Positions 58,801 to 64,000 of a DNA stretch of 64,000 bases are shown piece after piece. This DNA comes from Pinus tabuliformis (taxonomy: Eukaryota; Streptophyta; Pinopsida; Pinales; Pinaceae). Each line of letters starts with the position of its first letter. Within the stretch, counting starts at the first letter, position 1. Below the pieces are notes generated by a model. That model saw only the letters and a list, made by a program, of their open reading frames with translations, did no database searches and had not been told where the DNA came from. The position numbers and the translations under genes were made by a program. The stretch spans positions 710,013,584 through 710,077,583 of the forward strand of contig CM062810.1 of NCBI GenBank assembly GCA_031772625.1, written 5' to 3'.

Positions 58801-59152
58801 CTAAGACTCCCAACCACCATAGTCTTCTTTTTATGGCTTCTCCAGTAAGCCTACTACTCTGTTGTTTCTCTACCACAGACTGAAACAACCATAGGACTCC
58901 ACCTAAGTTTGACACATCAAGCACAAGCACATCAATTCTAGCCCAATTACCATCTTAGTTAGGATAGGGGACATCAAAGCCAACATCTGTTGCCACAAAC
59001 TATCATATTGGTCCAGTCAAGATTACTGCCAACACCCTTGCGAACTGTCATACAATATAACTCGCCCAAGACATCTCCTAAGCATGATTGTTGACATCAA
59101 TGCCAACATGCTTGCAACTACTAGCCATCCAGACAATGTCAAATGTCCAACA
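55860..59152 (-). repeat. Outer element, right (5') LTR
   Basis: 3293 bp, ending AAATGTCCAACA. The first bases are mutated (TTTTGG for TGTTGG). A run of 20 G at 55882-55901 replaces the shorter G run of the left LTR. Followed by taaat. Confidence 0.85.
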
Positions 59153-60324
59153 TAAATCACATTTTCATTATGTGAACCATCCTCTTAGACAAGAACCATT
59201 GCGATGGTACCTTCTAAAGCAACTAAGTATAAAATGTAATCTTGATGGTAACCTGGGGGGTGTAGCAATGATGTGTGGATTAACACATTTTTCAACACAT
59301 CAAGTGCTTTGTGTGTGGTCTTTAAAAGTTGACAAAAAACTTTAGTAAGATTAGTGTAATTAGGAAGGAAACAACATAAATTTTTTTCCTTCTCTTGCAA
59401 ACTTTGGAGTTGGCATAAAGTAGAAGGAGGTGGAAGATTTAGAATAACCTCATCCTTCAAGGGATCAACTTGGATTCCTTTCTTGGATAGGATGAAACTT
59501 AAAAGAAATTGGGATTCCACACAAAAAACACATTTATGCATATTCAATCAAATATTGTAATGTCGACAATGGAGGAAAATGGCTCATAAATGTGTCGGGT
59601 GATCTTGACGTTGCATAGAATGTGAATATAAATCGTCAAGATAGGGTTGTACGATATGCTTAATGTCATGAAACACATAGGACATAGTTCATTGAAAAGT
59701 GGCAACAACATTCTTAATTTCAAAAGGAATCTTTCAATAAGCAAAGGTCCCCCAAGGACAAATAAAAGTGGTTTTGTGTTGATTCGATGGTAGTATATCA
59801 ATCTAATTATAGCCAAAAAATCAATCCATGAAGGAGAAAATTTCACTAACAACACAATCATTGATAACCTTGTCGATAAAATGGGTTGGATAATTATATT
59901 TAGGAGAAGGCTTTGTATATCCCTATAATCAATTCATAAGTGGATCATACCATGTTTCTTGTTGACTAGAACAATGAAACCCAGTCGATCAAAGGTATAG
60001 GGTAAATAAAACTTGCTTTAAGAATTATTTCAAATTCAGCTTTGATAGTAGTGGGTTTTCATCGGTGAATTGGAAGAAGCTTTTATCAAACATGATTAAC
60101 ATTAGGATGTGTCTTAATTTTTTGAACGACAATTTGTGGATCGATACTAGTAATTTCTTCATAGGACCAAGAAAAATATCACAGAAATATTTCAATAGGG
60201 TCGTAGAGGTTCGCAATTCTTTAGGAGAACATGAGGCACCTATATGAACGTTTTCCATGATCCCATATTTTATTGAGATATCAATCACTATGGCTACTAA
60301 TATATTCCCTAAAAACCCTTCATA
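59153..60324 (-). pseudogene. Tat-like Ty3/gypsy RT and RNase H fragment
   Basis: Minus strand, many stops. ASCSPKELRTSTTLL (upstream linker), FSFMDWFFGYNQIDILPSNQHKTTFICPWGTFAYW, a degraded catalytic box PYLDDL, then MHKCVFCVESQFLLSFILSKKGIQVDPLK, ILNLPPPSTLCQLQSL and NVLIHTSLLHPPGYH, LVALEGTIAMVLV (start of RNase H). The phrases HKTTFICPWGTFAY and KKGIQVDPLK are typical of the Tat/Ogre group. It is cut on the left by the outer copia element and on the right by another copia LTR. Confidence 0.8.
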
Positions 60325-61770
60325 TGTTGGCATTGTTGTCATTGATGCAAAAGGAGAAAAGGAGCAACAAGAAGTGTGGTCACCATATGTGTGTGAGAAG
60401 GTGATGTACACAGAGATACATTGCTTGTTGACAACACTACAAAGGAGAAACAAAGTATAATGGCACAGTTAATGTATGCATAGTTGAACATGTATTTTTG
60501 ATGGCATGCTTGTATTGATGCAAGTATTGTTATGCTTTGGAGGTGAAGGAGAACAACTTGTTAGACCTTGCTTTCATATGTTGTTATTACATGTTGATCT
60601 AATTGCATGTTGATGATGTTTCATATATTTTTATGGAAAAGGAGCAGCAATGTAAGATGGAAAAGGGTGTCATGGTTTTCTTGGAGTTCTTATGTTACAC
60701 ATTTGTGTTGGTTACCTATGCTTGTTGGTTGCTGATGAAAAAATATTGCAAAGTTTTTTGTGACGCAAGGCAAAGGAAAAGGTATAAGGCACAAAAAAAG
60801 GAAAATGCACGAAGAATATTGTTATGCTTGTGATGTTGTGATGTTATAGTTGTTGGTGTATTGCTAATGTATGTTACAAAGAATGTGGTTGCTATGCTTG
60901 CCGATTTAATCATTACAGGTGGTTGAAAAAAATATTTGGTGAAGCATTTATTTTATTTTAATATTCAAAATATGAAAATGTGTGAAATGAATGAGTAGAA
61001 TGCAAATAGACAAGTCTTTTCACTTCATATTCATGTTTGGAATACCAAAAACCATCAAATTTTATTTACAAAAATATGTGAGGTTGGAAATTTGCATTTT
61101 TAGAGAGTTAGAGAATGTGAGAGTTGAATGAATTATTGTCCATTAGTTGGAAAATATAGAGAAGATGTGAAGCAAGTTTGAAGTGAAGAAGGAGAAAAAA
61201 CTAAGATGGAGGTATGTAGATTTATACACCAAGTAAACCAACATATTATTTATTTTGTGTTTCGGGGGATTTTAGTCTCCTTTCAATCTGTAGCTCGATA
61301 AAGAATAGGTTGGAGTCTGTTGAGGTAGGATACTCCTATGTGTTGTAGCCTACAAAAAAATTGTGGGAGTCGGAGCTTCCTTGCAAGTTGAATTTTACAG
61401 AGTTGAGGTAGAAGCCTCCTGTAGGTTGGAGCCTATGGAAAATTAGATGTAATAAGCGATTAGGAGTTTTCCTTTGCATCATAAAAATAACAAATTCATT
61501 GTTTTCTCCCTTTATGGGTTTCCACTTATATCTAGTGTTCACATGTGATGATCTTGTATTATGATTGTATGTTGTCATGAAAGTTGTTATGCTAAGATTT
61601 ACATTTTATATGTTGTTTACATATTAAATATGTTGTTTGTAAGGTGTATTCTACTCATTTAATATTTAATTTAACCATTGAAAAGTAATCAAAATTTAAT
61701 GGTCATGAATGTACTAAACAAATTCACAACACACCCCCCCCCCCGTCTTAGTTTAGTTATTTTTCCAGCA
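60325..61770 (+). repeat. 5' LTR of the third copia-group element
   Basis: TGTTGGCATTGTTGTCATTG ... an 11-C run (61734-61744), then GTCTTAGTTTAGTTATTTTT and CCAGCA. The preceding five bases are tcata. An open frame of 76 codons (60603-60833) lies inside the LTR and is not taken as real. Confidence 0.75.
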
Positions 61771-61772
61771 AT

Positions 61773-61783
61773 TGGTATCAGAG
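61773..61783 (+). promoter_or_regulatory. Primer-binding site, initiator Met tRNA
   Basis: tggtatcagag, two bases after the LTR end, the same spacing as in the inner copia element. Confidence 0.88.
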
Positions 61784-61854
61784 TCGGTTCCTTATGCAAC
61801 AACCTAACAGTTGGAAGGTAGACCTGGTTGATTTTGGCTTATCATAGTGTACTT

Positions 61855-63110
61855 ATGCTAAGTGAAAAAAACTTTCATGAATGGAGAGATAAGGTAAAAA
61901 TAGAACTAGTAGCTTATGGATTTGGTGTATGGAAGCTTGTATGCGATGGATATAGTAAAGATGATTCCCCCTCTACTAAAGAAAAATAGTGGAATGTTGA
62001 GGCAAAATGGGAAATGTATAGAAATATTCATAATAAGGGTTTTGATACAGTAACAGATTTAAATTCTACAAAATAAATATGGGATAGATTGTGGCTCATG
62101 CATGAAGGAGATACTAGTAGGTGTAATACAAAAAGGAGAAGAGAAATAATAATAAGAAAAAGGCATCTAAAAAAGAAAGCGATCAATCAAATTAGACAGG
62201 TATTTTTCTAATGTTAATGTACATGATTCTCATGAAGAAAATATAGATGAACATTAAGCCAAGACTGACTCGGCCTTAGCTAAAATAAAAAAACTTGCAA
62301 ATGAGAGATGAGATCAAAAGAAGTTTTTAGTAGTAAACTGAAGGAGAGTGAAGAAAAATTATGAAAGATCAGAGGTTGAGATTATTTCAGCCAGAAGTGA
62401 AATAGATGAAAATAATAGACTGTATAAAAATATACAAGATGAGATTGCCTCCATGAAGAACTCAGATAAGGAAACCATTAAATAGAATACAACAATATCA
62501 AAATGTCCTACAATAGAAGAAGCAAACAAAAACAAGAAGCAACATCAAAATCCAAAGAATGTGGTGAAGAAAAGGTTCTTTACAAGAAGATCATTTTCTC
62601 CTGGAGATGAATTGAGCAAATTCGGAAGATCCCAAAGGAGATTCTTTACTCAAAAGATATCAAGTGTTTTTCTTTCCATGAACTTGGACATGTAGTAATA
62701 GAGTGTAAGAGAAGAAAACAAGTACTAAACAACAAAAGATGCAACAATCAAGAAGGTTCCCTCAAGCAAGCAAATAGAAAAGACAACCATAACCAGGTAC
62801 ACAAATCATTTCTTTGGTTCTTGTTATTTGAGTAATACACAAATCATTTCTTTGGTTCTTGTTATTTGGACATAAATCATTTGAATGCAAAATGTATGCA
62901 AAGAAAAAATTGAACACAAGAATAAACACACCATTTCCTCCATTTCTTAGACATATAAGGTGTTATTTTTGTAACAATCTTGGCCACAAATCTAAAGAAT
63001 GCAAGTTGGTTTGTATCCTAACGAAGTTTAGACAGAAGATGGAGGCAAGAACAAATAGACCAAACAATGAGACAAAAGGAAAGGCAGACAACAAAAGGTG
63101 ACCTACAAAA
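61855..63110 (+). pseudogene. Copia gag remnant with several zinc knuckles
   Basis: LSEKNFHEWRDKVKIELVAYGFGVWKLV (from about 61857), WNVEAKWEMYRNIHNKGFD and IWDRLWLMHEGD are copia gag N-terminal phrases, with stops between. Knuckle 1 near 62665-62706 reads CFSFHELGHVVIEC (second Cys lost). Knuckle 2 keeps only its second half, FGHKSFEC, next to a 38-bp duplication. Knuckle 3, CYFCNNLGHKSKEC (62961-63002), is intact. A Lys-rich tail follows. It cannot encode a working Gag. Confidence 0.8.
62799..62868. repeat. 38-bp tandem duplication inside the gag remnant
   Basis: ACACAAATCATTTCTTTGG and the following TTCTTGTTATTTG occur at 62799 and again at 62837. The duplication disrupts the second zinc knuckle. 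Confidence 0.92.
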
Positions 63111-64000
63111 GTATGGAACAAAAAGAAAAAGGAGTAACCTCTGACTTCAATGAAAAAGTGAAGTCAGCATAGTCTCATGGGGAGTTGCTAAAAAAATCGG
63201 ATTTTGTCAGTGTTAGAGAAGTCGTTGTCAAATTTGAAGTCTCTATAATCATGCGAGCAACAACAAAAGAAGATTAGAATGACAGATAAGTCATTTTTTC
63301 CTCCTATATAGGTAGAAAAAAATGAGTTAGTTTGTCCTCGTGACTACCATTACTCAATTGAATAATTTCTTGGCTCATATTGAAGAGTGATAATAAAATA
63401 GAAGATCCTTGCACACAAGCAATTGAAATTTGAGAAGTTGGAAAAAGAACTCAGGCATGGTGGTATTTGGGAAGAAGGAGTCCTTCATAGAAAGCAACTA
63501 TGATGCTTTATAATCATTGTTTTGAAAGATACTTGAGCGGCAGGAGAGGGAAAGCATGAACTCACTATGATTTGTGTGGAAATAGTGAAAGTATTTATAA
63601 TTTGGAGTATTTATTCTGCAAGTTAAGGTACTCAATTGATATATAGACCTATGGGTGACAAAGTCAAAATGAATGGAAATGAAAGTATGAATCATGAAGA
63701 TTTGGATGGGAAATTCAATTCTATGAGTATCCCTAATCATATTATCCTAGAAGCAAAAAAAAACTAGAATCTTGAAGTCTCATGAACTAAAGAATTTGAA
63801 ATTTATAGAGAGATTTACAGAGAAAAATAATCCGTTGGAGAATCAAAAAGTTCAAACACATAGGCCCTTGAAATTTTGGAGGGTACTAAGAGGGGAAATA
63901 TATCTATGGTTCTTATTTCTACAACATTTATAACACTATGTTTTTGTCTTTGCTCCTTCTTCATTTATGGTACTATGCCTATTCAACATACATTATAGTA
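63111..64000. other. Right end of window, interior of third copia-group element
   Basis: No protease, integrase or RT motif recognised. AT-rich with many stops on both strands. Confidence 0.5.

Larger units (their letters stand above)
41362..59152 (-). mobile_element. Outer gag-only copia-like element, interrupted by an inner element
   Basis: Left LTR 41362-43118 plus 50938-52382, interior 52383-55859, right LTR 55860-59152. A perfect target duplication taaat lies at 41357-41361 and 59153-59157. Without the nested element the length is about 10 kb, with LTRs of 3.2-3.3 kb and an interior of only 3.5 kb. Minus-strand orientation follows from the primer site next to the right LTR (ATTGGTAACAGATCC, a mutated initiator-Met site) and the polypurine tract next to the left LTR (from 52383). 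The interior holds gag-like sequence with zinc knuckles but no protease, integrase or RT was found. The LTRs differ clearly, so it is old. Confidence 0.85.
60325..64000 (+). mobile_element. Third copia-group element, plus strand, running off the window
   Basis: 5' LTR 60325-61770, primer site 61773-61783, gag remnants to about 63110, then unrecognised sequence to the edge. LTR start TGTTGGCATTG and LTR end (C run ... TTTTTCCAGCA) match the ends of the inner and outer copia elements. The gag also has several knuckles. The 3' half is not in the window, so whether it has pol cannot be said. Confidence 0.75.

Noticed and set aside
60603..60833. 76-codon plus-strand frame with a hydrophobic segment
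   Set aside because: Lies inside the LTR of a copia-group element, with no similarity recognised.

Overview
The window looks like plant nuclear DNA from a repeat-rich, gene-poor genome. The evidence is plant-type LTR retrotransposons (Athila-like, Tat-like and other Ty3/gypsy, plus several Ty1/copia), a plant-type U6 snRNA gene and plant-type tRNA genes. The species cannot be read from the sequence. A large-genome seed plant, possibly a gymnosperm, is only an inference from the density of nested LTR elements. No protein-coding host gene was recognised.

Layout. 1-727: flank with a dense cluster of TTGAC motifs. 728-15472: one complete Athila-like Ty3/gypsy element on the minus strand (LTRs about 2.08 kb, TSD agtat, tRNA-Asp primer site). 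It has a broken gag-pol and a long extra 3' reading frame. 15473-25950: decayed repeats, including a gypsy gag fragment joined head-to-head to an antisense gypsy gag-RT fragment, a hAT-type MITE (18768-19065), a 77-bp TA tract, a 370-bp direct-repeat pair, a 72-bp tandem duplication, a 37-bp minisatellite and an AT-rich array. 25953-27120: the only recognised host genes, a small Pol III cluster (U6 minus, tRNA-Gly-UCC plus, tRNA-Glu-CUC minus, tRNA-Gln-CUG minus) with decayed tRNA-Gly pieces beside it.

28310-32567: a truncated minus-strand gypsy element whose RT/RNase H is split by a plus-strand solo LTR of its own family. 32568-35907: 3' part of a non-coding LTR element whose LTR is split by another solo LTR of that gypsy family (TSD gaagc). 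36484-39940: a 3.5-kb copia-like element with only gag and protease remnants. 40785-41084: the second hAT MITE copy.

41362-59152: an old copia-like element with 3.2-3.3-kb LTRs (TSD taaat). Its 3.5-kb interior holds only gag-like, zinc-knuckle sequence. One of its LTRs contains a younger, nearly intact copia element (43119-50932, LTRs about 98.5% identical) with full gag-protease-integrase-RT-RNase H. The two share LTR-end motifs and the leader next to the primer site, so they look like an autonomous element inserted in its gag-only relative. The outer element lies in a Tat-like gypsy fragment (59153-60324). That fragment is also cut by a third, plus-strand member of the same copia group (LTR 60325-61770, gag to the right edge).

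As a whole, the window records successive retrotransposon insertions around a small island of Pol III RNA genes. The strongest candidates for something undescribed are the multi-knuckle copia group with its gag-only derivatives, the TTCCTGTAGAA motif scattered through the Athila-like element, the long extra ORF of that element, and the hAT MITE family.
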